DNA of 64,000 nucleotides from Casuarina equisetifolia (GCA_028551475.1 CM052354.1:3703391-3767390); one strand, 5' to 3'; positions 47,777-60,106 are shown, counted from the stretch's first letter. Numbers and translations are program-made. The notes: generated by a model from the sequence alone, not told the origin.

Positions 47777-50700
47777 ATTGCATTCTAGTTTGTTTTGACC
47801 ACATACTATAGAAGTCCTAATGGACCTAAAACCTCTCTTATCCTATGATGAGGAGCTAGCCTTTACTGGTGATAACACCGGCATAATACAACCCAAGCAT
47901 CCGATTATCTCAAACGGACTTTGTTTGCCAAATTCAGTATTAACCAGCCTTCAGTGGATGTTTTGAGAGGCAAATCAATACCTCATGGGGGTTGACGCAA
48001 CTGGTGGTGGTCAGGCTCATGGACAACAGGCACATTAAGTATTTGTTGAAGAGTGATGTGGCTGATGATTAATTAACTGTCTACAAGCCCATGGAGGTTG
48101 AGTGTTATGAAAGATAGAAATGATTGCTTCTTAAATGAAAGCGAAGGCATGTTTGAAGGTTAACGTGTGAGCTACTTCAAAGAATGCGGGCAGAGCATGG
48201 GTTGAAGACAAGCCTATTTAAGGCTTTGGCATACCAATTATTACATCGACTAGCATGTTGAAAAGTCTGTAGAGTCAGAAAGTTAGTAGCTTAAATAGTA
48301 GAGCAACGGTCTCTATTTTGTAATGGATTATAAAGTCTTATGTTCTACAAGCAAACTTGTAGGCCTTTGTATTTCCAGCTTTTAATCAAAGACAAAGAAC
48401 CATTTGGTTCAACCTATTCTTTTGTTGATCCTCTCAGATTTCGTGCTTGTTTACTAAGTTCCGACCATCATAAAACAAGAAACTTATTAGTATTCACCTG
48501 CAATCCAATTCTGACTTTGCCTTGGCCTGCTTAAGGGATCACATATATTTGACAGTTGCCGGTTCCTACTCTCTTGGTGGACGATTGATTTCACAAAGAA
48601 AAGGAGGATTTTAAGAGTAGAATGTTCAACTTAGAACCTAGGTCCTCGGCAATCAGTAGCTGACAGATGATATATAACACTTACCATACCATTCTTAACA
48701 CTAATTAAATTCGTTCACGTCCTTATTTGTATTAAGACCTCACATGGAAACTTTTTCTAGCATTTATCTCCCTAACGTTATTTTTCTATGGTTTCATGCC
48801 CTAAACTGTTAAGACGATCCAAATAAACTATTACAAGGATTTGCATTTGTTTTAAGATACCCGTCAAAGTTTAAAGGCCGAGTACGGTAACTTTCGCTAT
48901 CCCCAGCCTTCTTGTCAAACTCTTTTTTACACGAATTTGTAGCTCGGCCTGCATAAATAGAGTTCCGCTCATGGAGAAGTCTAGTTATTTAATATATGCT
49001 TAGGGTTAGGGCCGGAAGCACTCGTTGATACAAGAGCAACAATTTGCCCTTGGATGGGAGGACAACTAAGTTGCAAAAGCAAAATAACATCCAGAATCTT
49101 GTTTTCATTAAGTATTTGAAAGATATGGGAGAGTGGAAAACCAGCACTTAAACAAAATTTGCAAGTCCACTCGACAGTGAGTGCTCCACAAAGCCTCCCA
49201 CCTTGTTTCGACCTCATTGGTGCCACTTTAAAGGGTAGGTAGGATATGGGTTTTTGATAGCTTTAGTTATCGTTTATGCACCTCCTCTGAAGCTCTTTTG
49301 TGCTCAATTGAAAGTGACACATTTCATTTTTATAGAGATTAAGTTTGTATGCATACATTAAAAGAAAAAATGACGTTGTAATGAACGAGTCCTACATACG
49401 TAAATGACGTTGTTTTTAGTACATCTACTCCATGCCGATAGAAGTATGGGTTTGGGCCTAGTACACAAACTTGATAACGAGGTCCAGGACAAGCCTCAAA
49501 AATAATCCAGAAGAATTCATGGCCAACACTGAGTTATGATAAGATTTTACGACATACTGTTTGTTTTGAGAGAAAGTTTTACATCGTTTTCATTTCTTGA
49601 TAGTGATGAGACGTTTACCGGATGAAATCTCATTCATTTGTTTTGCAAGTTGGGAGGTTTTATAGCATTTGGTGATTGATAGCAAAAGAGATTACAATTA
49701 TGTTAGTAATAATAGCGGTGATTATAAAAGAAAGGGTAGCAACAACGGCAAGAATGACCATAATTATGTTGACTATAACCGATGATAGTACCCCTTTTAA
49801 CAAGAGAGATTGGTTGTTGATACAATTAATAGCAATAATGATGATAATGATTCTAGTAATAATGCAAATCATAATGATTTGAATTTAGATGTATAAAATA
49901 TTTACTACAGAGATTCAACTTGAATTTAGATGTATAAAAACCATAACGATTCTCTAGTGTACAGAATTGGTTCTACAATTTTTCACAGCAAAAGTCAAAC
50001 AAGATTTAAATTTGACTAACAATGTATGAAGACGAACAATTCAAAATTAAACTAAAGTTTATTTAGAATAGGTTCGGTTGTTCTATGATTTGCTTACAAG
50101 TTTGGAATAATCCGAGGTTAATTTGTGAGAATAAGCGGTCCAAAGTTCTTCAAAATCACATCAAGCATTAAATCACCGAAAGAATGCAGCATCGAACGCT
50201 AAAGTAGGTCAATTTGTCAAAGCCAAAAGAGAATACAATGCTTATAAGTTTGGTTGAACCTAACTTTTCTAATCAATCGAGAAAAAAATAGAAACAAAAA
50301 TTTCTGGTTTATTTTCTTTAATTAAAGCAGTTGAATTCAATGAGAAGATGTCTATGAATTTCAACCACTAAAAGTCACTTGACCATCGAGAGATTAGACT
50401 TGGAAGTTGACTATACTTTAGACAACTATTTTAATATTATTTGATTTTTTTTAAATCAATAAAAAATAGTTCTAAATTGAATTAAAAACACTTATTTTTT
50501 TTCTAAGAATAACACCGTTGGACAAGTCTAACAAAGTCACATATTCTAGCGTCAACGTCTAGTATTTCTTGAGAATTTGACGATTATGGTCTATTACCTA
50601 AAAGAAGAAGTTTCCTCGATCCTTTTGGAAAAGGGAAATGAGTGCTTAATTGGAGCAAGGAAGAATCATTGGTCTGTTTTTGCATAACACATCTTTATGT

Positions 50701-52900
50701 GGAAAGTCCAACATATATTCCAAGCACAAGAGCAGCACCTTCTTGGAGCTTAATTGGGGTAAACATGCATGTGAAACACAGAACATCCTTTCATGGAATT
50801 AGATTCCGCAAGTCTCTTAATACTTTAGGACTTTGCAAAGGTGTTATTGCAAGTGTGTACTGCATCTGAATAAGGTTCGTTGTCCCTTCCACATGTTTAG
50901 AGTTGAATTCCTGATTACACTTGGTTGCATTATCTGCAAGAAGCCACAACCGAGCTTCCTCCTCTCACATAAAAGAAAATGGTAGGTGGGAAGAGAATCA
51001 GTGGCAAGAATACAAGATTGTATTGTTTAATGTTAGAAAACTTGTATATTCTTGACAACATATATGACATACATAACACTAGTTATCATGTTCAATTATT
51101 AAGTCAATTCATATACGTATCAAAACAATCACATATTATAAAGTGTTATCAACATATTGTGATCAAATGAGATGTATGTACCAAGGTCAATAAGCATTTA
51201 GGTTAATTGGAAACAAATACTGTTTGAGATCTCTTAATTTCAAATTTAACACTAATATGTGAATTTCAATATATATATTAAAAAAATTAAAAAAAAATAA
51301 AAGAAAAGAAATCAATTAAATCCTTAATGCAACAAGTGTTAGTTATGAAGTCAAAATTAATAATAAAGGTAAAATTTTCTTTGTCCAAATCAAGTTTCTA
51401 GACATCTTATAGATATGAAGCTTAAAAAAGAAGTCAAGTATGTAAGAGTTTCCAAGAAAATAAATCATACTTTATGGACTTAGGTCGATACTCCCAAAGC
51501 GCATAAATTCTTGATATCTTTTGTTACTTTTATAGATGTATGATAGTTGCATGATCATTTATTTAACTTTAAACGTATTGTTTACTAAAATCTAGAAGTT
51601 TGAGAGTTGAAAGTCAGGCTACAGCCCGAAGGACAAAACCAGGTGCTTTACTTTGTGGGCCGAGACGTAATCCACAAGCTTAATTACCCAGAACAGAAAC
51701 AGATGGCCAAACCATGACTTAGTCATTAGAGGAAAAGATGTTAGCTCAATCTACCTGTTTACTTATTCCGCAGAAACCATTATTATTAGACCAAGTCAAA
51801 AGCTTCCCAACTTACAAATCATTATTAAATACAAGAACATGGGAACGATTAAAAGCAATAAGAACAAGTAGAAGACATTTATGTTCACACTTGAAAATGG
51901 CCCAAAAATAGAAGTCTTCCATGGATGAGTATTTTCTAGGTAAACAAACAAGATTGATGGCCTCTATCTCTTCGTTTGGAAACGTCAAATAGTATAGAAC
52001 TCTAGAAAAACCCTTTTGGGTGCTGGGTTATAGTCGAGGTGTAAGAGTCAATGGGTCGGCTAAAGAGAAGCTGACAAGAAATGCCTCAAATGCTGAATGT
52101 TCTACAGTTTGACTAGTCTTTTTGATTCATGGGATATGGTTAGGCAAAGACCATGACTTTGAAACTCTTCTTTTGGGTTGGGTCAGTCTGAACCCGTACA
52201 TCGAATGGAACTTGCATTTTACGCACGTGATTGTGACATCTATACCACAATCATAGGGTTGGAACCAAATTCTAAATAATTAGATCTTGTAATTTCAATC
52301 ACCTTAACATCTAAAGCCCAACTTCAAAGACATTACATTTTGAACTTTGATAGCAAGTAGAATTCATGATAACTACAATTAAGTTTTGTTTGAACACAAA
52401 AAGCTTGACAAGTATTTTAAGAATGATATGTAAATTTATAATCTCTTTACTTTTAAGTTGACTTATGAAAAAGAAATTTAGTTTCTTAACATCATATTGA
52501 AATTAAAATTAAAGAAACTACATTATTAGAGAGAATGTCTTGAGAATGATACAAATTATCTCACATTATCTAAATTATGGGTAAAAATTTCTTATATAAG
52601 AAAAAATAATACTCGTACTTTTAAGACAAGATTACATATAAAAGGAAATTGAAGAGTCGTTTCTCCCTCTATCTCCTCTTCTCTTCTCTTTTCCATTTTG
52701 TTTTGGTTTTTCTGTGGTCTTAAACTTACCAATATTGAGTGGTAAGTGAACATGTTAGATACGACACAATGATTTGACATGCAATTATTTGAGCAATTAC
52801 CTTAACATGTTTCCACAAAACAAGTCATCTTTAGGCAACTTTGGCAACACAGTGTTGGTGATGTTGTTAAAGGGGAAGCAAAGACAAGAGCTAGGGGTTT
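47777..52900. other. Gene-poor region with unassigned repeat-like patches
   Basis: 47800-48550 has balanced composition, a CTATTTAAGG TATA-like motif near 48210 and an LTR or retroelement look, but no partner repeat in the window. 48629-48660 repeats the SINE-like motif of 41661-41700. 48981-49226 has an unrecognised open frame on the minus strand. 49676-49870 is AT-rich trinucleotide-like sequence. 50642-50869 and 51600-52100 are less AT-rich, without a recognisable gene. Confidence 0.45.
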
Positions 52901-52908
52901 TGGGTTAC

Positions 52909-53133
52909 CTACGAGTAATCAGTGGAGGACTTTTTCCACCATTGCCAACTGGGACGAGAAGCTGGTTCATCAACCCTTGTTGATTTCCCCAGCAATAAAC
53001 AAACCATGGCAAGTAAAAACAACAACAGGAATAGCACTAAAGTGCCAAAAAGAGGCTGGAAAGATAAAGAAAGCGCTGCAGAAAAGGCTGGGACAGCCTG
53101 AGGTGTCAAGGAATCACGGTAATCAGGATCCAT
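52909..53133 (-). CDS. Possible small single-pass membrane protein, unrecognised
   Basis: A 74-codon frame with an ATG start on the minus strand. Residues about 24-48 form a strongly hydrophobic segment (PLFGTLVLFLLLFLLAMVCL), preceded by MDPDYRDSLTPQ and followed by a polar, Trp-rich tail (RPSWQWWKKSSTDYS). That layout fits a one-helix membrane micropeptide. A CACGTG box lies 142 bases upstream on that strand (53275-53280), and a TTATACTAT TATA-like motif lies near 53157-53165. I know no family for it. Chance remains plausible for a frame of this length. Confidence 0.35.
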   Translation of the reverse strand: MDPDYRDSLTPQAVPAFSAALSLSFQPLFGTLVLFLLLFLLAMVCLLLGKSTRVDEPASRPSWQWWKKSSTDYS

Positions 53134-53274
53134 AAAGATATGAATATGAACGTGAAAATAGTATAAGAAAAAGGGACAACCGACAAGATGACAAATGGGG
53201 AATCCGCATGTTGTATTGGAAGCTTACACAATTTCACTCCTAATTCAGCCAGCATCTAAGAAATGGGGGCTTTC

Positions 53275-53280
53275 CACGTG
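53275..53280. promoter_or_regulatory. G-box (CACGTG)
   Basis: In CCACGTGG context, between the small membrane-protein frame on the minus strand and a CT-rich tract. It may belong to a promoter for that frame (inference). Confidence 0.3.
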
Positions 53281-53472
53281 GCGAATTGGGTAAGTTTCTA
53301 GATGTGGCACTGATTCATAGGGTGTGGTGCAGTGTTGGAAGTTGGCTGGTTTCACACTCTATAGGATCCCCCATTGGGTTTTGCTCACCAAACTCATTAA
53401 AGTGGAAAAGCTCCCCATAACTTTTGCTTTCCGGATCTTACGTGGTTCCTTCCTGCCCACAACCCCTATCTC

Positions 53473-53530
53473 CGCCTCTCTCTCTACATCTCTCTCTCTC
53501 TCTCTCTCTCTCCCTCTCTCTCTCTACATC
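53473..53530 (+). repeat. CT-rich microsatellite
   Basis: An imperfect CT repeat of about 58 bases, containing two CTCTCTACATCTCT units. On the minus strand it is a GA tract upstream of the small membrane-protein frame. Confidence 0.85.
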
Positions 53531-54502
53531 TCTTTCATGCTCTCTAATTCATGGTAATCAAATTGGAGAGGAGGACCATTAGGAGAAACTTTATTTTTTA
53601 TAATGCACAACGTGGAGATGGGAGAAACTACTATTGCTATTTTAACCAAAGACATAATGGACTTTCAACGAAAGAAGCTATGGGGTAAGCTTTTCACATA
53701 GTATTCCTTCTTTTTGTATTAATATTCTTGGCAAACCCACGTTGGGAAATTCAATTCTAAATTAATGCAATCCTTTTCTAAACAAGGTAAGGTAAAAAGG
53801 AGACAAATTTGAATCTTACTTCTAGAATTTGCAAAACCCTCAAGGAAGAACTTCCTAATATATTATTTTAAACTGATTGTAAGATTCAAACAATATAAAA
53901 CACTTTCACACTATTGTAATACTTCCTTTTAGGGTTGTCACCTCCTAAAACTAATTTGTATAAATGGATTTTCATACAATTCTTAATATTAACCAGTATG
54001 TATTAATAATCTAGTAATTCAGTAGTTGATTATTGATCTTTTAAATTTAATCAGCATGGTTTAATATCTCATTGCCCATATTACCTAACAAAATAAAAAA
54101 TCTTGGGTATCTAAGTTTTTCTATCATCAACTCAAAGCCCTTATTAAACAAAATTATCTCTATCCCGATCAAGTAGATTCAAATTAAAGGGTAATCCACA
54201 TATGGTCTACTAAAATAGTGGAAAAAGTGGCACTATTGCGCATGAAAAACAGTACGTTGGACCTTTTCAACCGGGTCTTAAGGTGTAAGAAGAAAACATT
54301 GACTCATCCGCCGAAAATCAATAGAAAAATGAGACTTCGAACCTGGATGCCATAGAAAAGAGTATGGTGAAAGAATCAAAAGGTGGAAAGAAGACAACGA
54401 AGCTCAAAGATTTGGTCAGTGTGTGAAAGTCTGTGCTGGACTCTTTCCACGCCGGCGACGCTCTCTTTCTTCACGTGAACCAGTAAATGGGGATCGTTCA
54501 GG

Positions 54503-54703
54503 TCAGAATGGACGACCACTTTGGGCAACAGCTTTACGTGTCGGCGGCACTTGCATACGTCGTCCGACCTCAGAGTTTTTCAAAACCTTGGACGTGTCTT
54601 CTTCTTCAAAGCATATCTTTTCTTCAGAGGATTCGTGATCTTCTCCGAAAATGAAATCTTGTAGGGATTTTGCACTAGAAGATTTTTTTTTTTTTGGGTC
54701 CAT
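54503..54703 (-). CDS. Possible 66-residue charged protein, unrecognised
   Basis: ATG in good plant context (AAAATGG) starts a frame beginning MDPKKKKSSSAKSLQDFIFG, with an acidic middle (SSEEKICFEEEDTSK) and a basic end (GRRMQVPPTRKAVAQSGRPF). Residues 4-7 could act in nuclear import. A TATATA-type motif about 150 bases upstream on the same strand (about 54850-54858) could be its TATA box. No family is recognised. The poly-Lys comes from a run of 13 A, which lowers confidence. Confidence 0.38.
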   Translation of the reverse strand: MDPKKKKSSSAKSLQDFIFGEDHESSEEKICFEEEDTSKVLKNSEVGRRMQVPPTRKAVAQSGRPF

Positions 54704-54859
54704 TTTCTCCTTTTTGGTTACGTGGGTTTTTTGGGTAAAGCCGACACAAGTTAATTTGAATTTTGTAGATATTTCTAAAAGCACTAATAGTCTCAATTTA
54801 AAAAATTGGCCAAATTCATTATCCTTAAAAAGAAAGTAAGTTAGACTGTGTATATAATA

Positions 54860-57150
54860 AAAATCTTACATTAAGAATGAAATTTCTAATAACAAAGTTT
54901 AAATAAATAAAAAAATATTCTTCTCACTTTTGAACTAATTTTTTTTATTAAGTTTTTTAACATATTGTATTTATAGTGTGTTTTATAAATTTGAGCAATT
55001 TATCAAAATTGTGATAAGTACTTTATTTTGTGAGTGTTATTATTTTTTAAGATGTAGATTTTTGGCGGGATTAAATCATCAAAAATCCAAGTAAATACGT
55101 GGAAGTGTTTTTTTTATTCACGTCAAAACAAACAAAATGATTGTCGAAAAAAGTTTCGGAAAGTATGACGAAGTCATCATTCGATAGCTCTCAAATGTCT
55201 TGGATTCCTCGGTTTCATTCAATGGCGTCAATGTCAAGCACATGGACTTGGTCCAGACCAAGTAACACTGCTGACTAATATAATACATTAGTTACATTCC
55301 ATAGTAAGCTGGTTAAGTAGCTGACGCTTAAAGCACTGTACTAACATCAAACTCTTCGGATTCTATTTGTCATCCTAGCAAAAGGAATTTGCTTGTTCAC
55401 CCTTTTTATGAGAATATACTATGTTTTCAGCACCTTTTGTTGGTCTAAACATCATTTGCCGTTTGACCCAATAATGAGGAGCCAGCAACTTAGCCTCTTG
55501 TCATCTATGTCAATGATTTAGGTACACCATATACTACACTAATTAACAAAATTTTAAGCTAATCAGTTCAGAATTATAAAAATGTATCATTTTTACACTA
55601 GTATTAGAACTTAGATCAAGTAAAACACATCTTCACTAGTGGGTTAGAACGTGTTGAATAGTATGTAACAATGCATTGTACTTTTTATATGGAGAAATGT
55701 TCCTCTTTATTGTAATCTTTTTTCAATCAAAGTCATTTTTTAGTAATACAATTTAGACCCAATGATCAATGGATTTAATAATCTAATTTGGTGACTAGAA
55801 TAGACCCATTTGAACAAAGTATATCCCAACATGATTAAGGCACCCACTTTTCATCCTTGATTAAGGCAATTCAACTTCCTTGGGGATTAAGTATACTTCC
55901 AAGTGGCACAAGCTTTCTTGCTGAATTTCATACTCCTTTTGCTCCTTTGATATCCGTGTTAGAAGCAAAAAGCGAGGTCCCAATCTCCATTTGATATGAC
56001 AACACGCGCCACCTCATGGCGGTCCTTCCTCCAATTCGTCCTTATCCATGACATATTTGCAATCAAGCCTTCACTAACCCTTGATGCAAGCTGTTTTGGA
56101 TCACCCACTTTCTTAAACCACTCACCTTTCATTTCTTTATCTCCGTATTGGTTGGTTCTTGTGTCACTTTTGCAGGCTAAGATTAGTTAAACAATGCAAA
56201 GGGTGTTGATTTTGATTTGTAGGGCACCTACTCTGAAGAAGATTCCAAATTGTTCAGTGTTGTTGGTGGTGTGGTTGCTGATTGGATGAAAAATAATAAA
56301 TTTTTTGGATACAATAGTTGGTGAGTAGGCGTTGGGGTACCACAAGGCTGACTGATTCAATAGTTAATGGCTCTTGCTTAATGAAAGGGACATGGTTGTC
56401 CAGATAAGATGCTTTATGGAATCAGCCAGACATAATGTGACATACTAATGCTCTTACTTATGCAAGAAAGGTAGAATAAATAACTCTATTTTCATATACT
56501 TTATCTCTAAAAAGAAAAAGGTTTGGTTACCAAATAAGAAATTTTTTTTTCTTCATTATTAAGTAAAGCTTCAAAGGGGTTTAGAAATATAAAATGTTGA
56601 ACTCAAAATCTCGTATTATCCACTTACTTATTTTTTTTAATAATCCAAAACTCTTATTAAGTTGTACTTAATAATTTAAATTAAAAGATAACAAATCATT
56701 CCACAATATATTCAAGTCAATTAGAAATATAGTAGAAATGATTCAAACTCAAGATATTTACTTATTATTATAAAGAAGAATACTCCACTATTCCTCAATT
56801 TTGTACTAAGATTTTGACTCTTAGGTCTTTTATAGAAGAAAAGTGAAAAATACAAAATTGAACCCATTTTGGTAACTTCCTTGCAAAATTGAAGTACAAG
56901 GGTACAAAACCATTTCTGACACAACGAAAAGCATAGGAAAGGAGGTCAATTGCTATTATTAGTTACATGTTAAAAGGCACGAAGTACCAAGACCTTGCTT
57001 TGTTGCCATACTCATTCCATTCACACCACAAAAGAAGAACTCCTTCGTCCATTTTTCCCAAAGTCGTGGACCTATTTTCTCACCAAAAGAAGCTTCGGAA
57101 CCCAAACCGGCTCCATCCCCTAGAGAAAGCCACAAAAATTAGCCGATAAT
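54860..57150. other. Intergenic, AT-rich
   Basis: No gene is recognised. A short perfect palindromic stem (ACTTGGTC/GACCAAGT) occurs near 55246-55263. A SINE-like scrap with a poly-T run is at about 56541-56640. Confidence 0.5.
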
Positions 57151-57162
57151 GACTGTTGGAAG

Positions 57163-57302
57163 TCATGCTAAGCTTCTCCAAGCCTGGTCAACGACCCATG
57201 TGCTAATGAGTGGCTGCCCACTCCGCACCGCAAGCACATTATCTGCAATGGAATCTTCAGCATCTACATCAATATTTTCTCGGTCGTTGGAAACCAGTAA
57301 TT
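57163..57302 (-). other. Short coding-like open segment, no start codon
   Basis: Forty-six codons on the minus strand, ending in TGA, with unusually protein-like composition (NDRENIDVDAEDSIADNVLA; VRSGQPLISTWVVDQAWRSL) in AT-rich surroundings. It could be an old exon or gene relic. Nothing nearby extends it. Confidence 0.25.
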
Positions 57303-57967
57303 AGAGCTCATGTTATTATTGAGGTGATTAATTTATGAATTTGTAATTTTATACTAAATTTTGGTTTATACTTAGAAGGTTGCAACTTTCTATAAGAGTC
57401 AATGTTGATTTATTTTTACTTTAGACTTGTAGATCATTGTAGAGGAATGTTTTTCATTATGCAATTTACATAAATCATCATTTGTGTCATTTGGCTTCAA
57501 TTTTATTGGTAATTACAAATTTATATATTTTACTAAACCTTGATATTAATTCATTTTAGTTTTTATATGGTTGGACTATTATATATAATATGATTATAAA
57601 TGAGTTGATTTGTACATAGTTCTTTTGTTTTGTTTTGTTTTTTTTTTAATCTAGACTAACTTTTGCCTCATTTAATGTCCAACCTTATTGATGCATCATA
57701 TTAAAAAAGCATGATTGCAAAGAATATGGCTATGCATAAATTTATCATTATAAATGTGGAAAGTTGTATATACAAGATTTTTTTTTCTTTATATAAAACA
57801 ATCTTTGATTCATTTCAAGCTACCAATGTTATTGGCACTCGGAGGTTTGTACCTTTGGTAAACCCAAATGTTAGATCCATTTTAACTCTTAAACAAACTC
57901 CAATTTGATTCACACACACGAATGCCAATTATTTAGGGTTGTCCAAATGATGAACCCTTCTATAAAT

Positions 57968-58013
57968 ATTCCTTACATGTCATGCTTCATTGTAAGCATG
58001 ACATGTAAGGAAT
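57968..58013. repeat. Perfect 20-bp inverted repeat with 6-base loop
   Basis: Bases 57968-57987 are exactly the reverse complement of 57994-58013, with loop CATTGT. The stem contains an internal ACATGT palindrome and sits in AT-rich DNA with no gene within 1 kb. It could be a relic of a transposon end or a small hairpin RNA; no flanking duplication is clear. Confidence 0.8.
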
Positions 58014-58258
58014 TAAAGAATAACTATACATAAATTAAAAAATTTCATAATAAAACATATTATAAGATTGTTCAACTCAACCATGGAGAATATTCTTTTT
58101 AGTTATTCTCACACGTAAACTCAAGGGAAAATAGGAATATAAGTAGTGAAAGAGGTGGGTCAAAGGTTAAATTGCCTATCTAATAATTCTATTTTTCCAA
58201 TGTTGTCTTTATATGAATTTGCATCCAATTAAACCTCGTATCTGCCTTGAATTACATG

Positions 58259-58533
58259 TCATGTCATATGAAGAAGAAGATGAGAATCTATCGCGTTAAA
58301 GCGAAAGCATCCAGCGGTTAAAAAGCAGCCAAGCAAGGGGAATCTGGCGTAGTATCTCTTTTCCCCAGGCTTTGCTTCCCAACAAAGCGGTCCCCGGAAA
58401 AGGACATTTCGCCCAAAGGGGGAAGCCATTCCATGAATTTGCACTATTCACCCCCTCATATAATAAATCAATTTTTTGATATAAGATTGGTGTATTCGGA
58501 TGTCTTTGTTATATTATTTCGCCCAAAGGGGAA
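58259..58533. other. Balanced-composition patch with 16-bp direct repeat; possible organelle or foreign insert
   Basis: 58285-58430 is far less AT-rich than its surroundings and encodes nothing recognised. The unit ATTTCGCCCAAAGGGG occurs at 58407-58422 and again at 58517-58532. The composition suggests organellar DNA or a captured fragment, but I could not match it to an organelle gene. Confidence 0.3.
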
Positions 58534-58560
58534 GACATTTGTGTTTTTATAAGTTATTAT

Positions 58561-58925
58561 TATTTATCTAGCTAACTGGATCTCGACCTATGTTTTTAAC
58601 AAATTATTATCCAAGTTAGTGTCCACATACAATATCAAAGGTAGATATTACAATGTAAACATCTAATTTATGAAAATTAAAATCTTGTTAAGTGAATTTT
58701 TTTTAAAATTTTTAATCATTTTTTGGGTATTTTGGTCAATTCACAATTATTTGACTGATTGGATCTCGACTTATACTTTTGACAAATTATTATTCGAGTT
58801 AGTATCTACGTGTAATGTTAAAGATTTATTATAATACTTAATATTACAATGTACACGTTTAACTAACGAGAATTAGAATTTTAAAAAAGAAAAAGAAATT
58901 TAAAGTTTTTGGGCATTTTCGTAAA
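58561..58925 (+). repeat. Tandem duplication, two diverged copies of about 180 bp
   Basis: Copies run about 58561-58740 and 58744-58925, offset 183 bases. Shared blocks in order are TGGATCTCGAC, ACAAATTATTAT, AGTTAGT.TC, ATATTACAATGTA and a TTTTTGGG.ATTTT end. The copies are diverged and non-coding. Confidence 0.7.
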
Positions 58926-59502
58926 TTCCGGATTACCGAAATGCCCAGAGCACGCCATGTCCATGCGGAGCGAGTGTCACACGCAATGTCGGGGAAGTTC
59001 ATTTTGGGTAGTCGCGTAAATTTCGTGATGCGATAGGGTCATTTAATGTGGTAGTTACTCGAACATTAATAAAAAGGTTGCTTTTGTCAGTTCCCGGACC
59101 AAAAAATTTAGGCCGAAGCCGGCTAAACCGGAGCCGAGCCCTTAAAGCCGGAGACTATTATAACAGGTTGACTTAGCGTGTAGCGCCGAGCCGCCAACGT
59201 GACAGAAATATTTCGTATTTACTTTTGGCCGGATTTCAAAGGGAGCTTCGTTTTCGCTGACTGACTAAGGAAAACTAATCATTAGCCCAACCTCCTCGTA
59301 GCAAAAGCTAAAAGCGCAAGCAACCAATAGGATTAAGAGAGAGAAACCCACCGGAAACCGGAAACCACCGGTCATATAGACCCATGATACTTGCTTTAAC
59401 CGCCAGCTATTCCCATTCCGGCACCACAAACCGGTCACGGGGGAGGACACACAAATCCCGCGAAACCGCAGCCTTATCCGCCTGACATGTGTACTTATTA
59501 TC

Positions 59503-59508
59503 CACGTG
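59503..59508. promoter_or_regulatory. G-box (CACGTG), distal JMJ13-type promoter
   Basis: CCACGTGG context, about 660 bases before the TATA box of the demethylase gene. The surrounding DNA (58950-59850) is clearly richer in GC than the region to its left, as expected of a promoter. A CCAAT sequence lies near 59320. Confidence 0.4.
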
Positions 59509-59810
59509 GCGGGTGGATGTTATGTTTTAAACTCACGGTTATGTTACGTTACGGAAGTTACTTTTGTTGCTACCTTACCTGAAGGTCGAAACTACCCCTA
59601 CTGTTTTCCTTTTCGAGGATAAACTAACGAGGAGAGGTTGGGGTTTGAGCCGCAGAGTAACTAACTGGAAGGTAGGTGGGGGTTATCGTGTACCGACACG
59701 TCATGAGTACACACGGAACGAGATTCGAGATCGTCTGACTCAAGGGTCACGATGAATAGCTGTTCGGTCAGATGTGGTCGTCCTGTACATATTTACGCTC
59801 TGTATTAGCA

Positions 59811-59816
59811 CACGTG
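59811..59816. promoter_or_regulatory. G-box (CACGTG), proximal JMJ13-type promoter
   Basis: Second CACGTG, about 350 bases upstream of the TATA box, in CACACGTGAT context. Confidence 0.4.
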
Positions 59817-60106
59817 ATGGTTCCGACTTTCCTGCCGGTTTCTCTCTCTGACCTCAACAGAAGCCAGTGCACATCGATCGCACCGTCCGCGGAATTGACC
59901 GGGAGACCCTCGGGACAGGCGGCGAATCCAGCGTGTCTGTAGGGGTAATGTGGTCAAGTTTGGGGGGAGGAAACGCTTCCAAAACCAGCGAAACGCGAGG
60001 GGAATACGAAAAACGCGTTTTAGCCGGCAAGCGTTTGGTTGAACCACCTAACAACCTCCACTTTCCTTCACACTTCGACGCCCCCTTTTTTAATTATAAA
60101 ATACGT

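Noticed and set aside
49676..49882. 68-codon Ile/Met-rich frame
   Set aside because: Translation of an AAT/ATG-type low-complexity tract; open on both strands.
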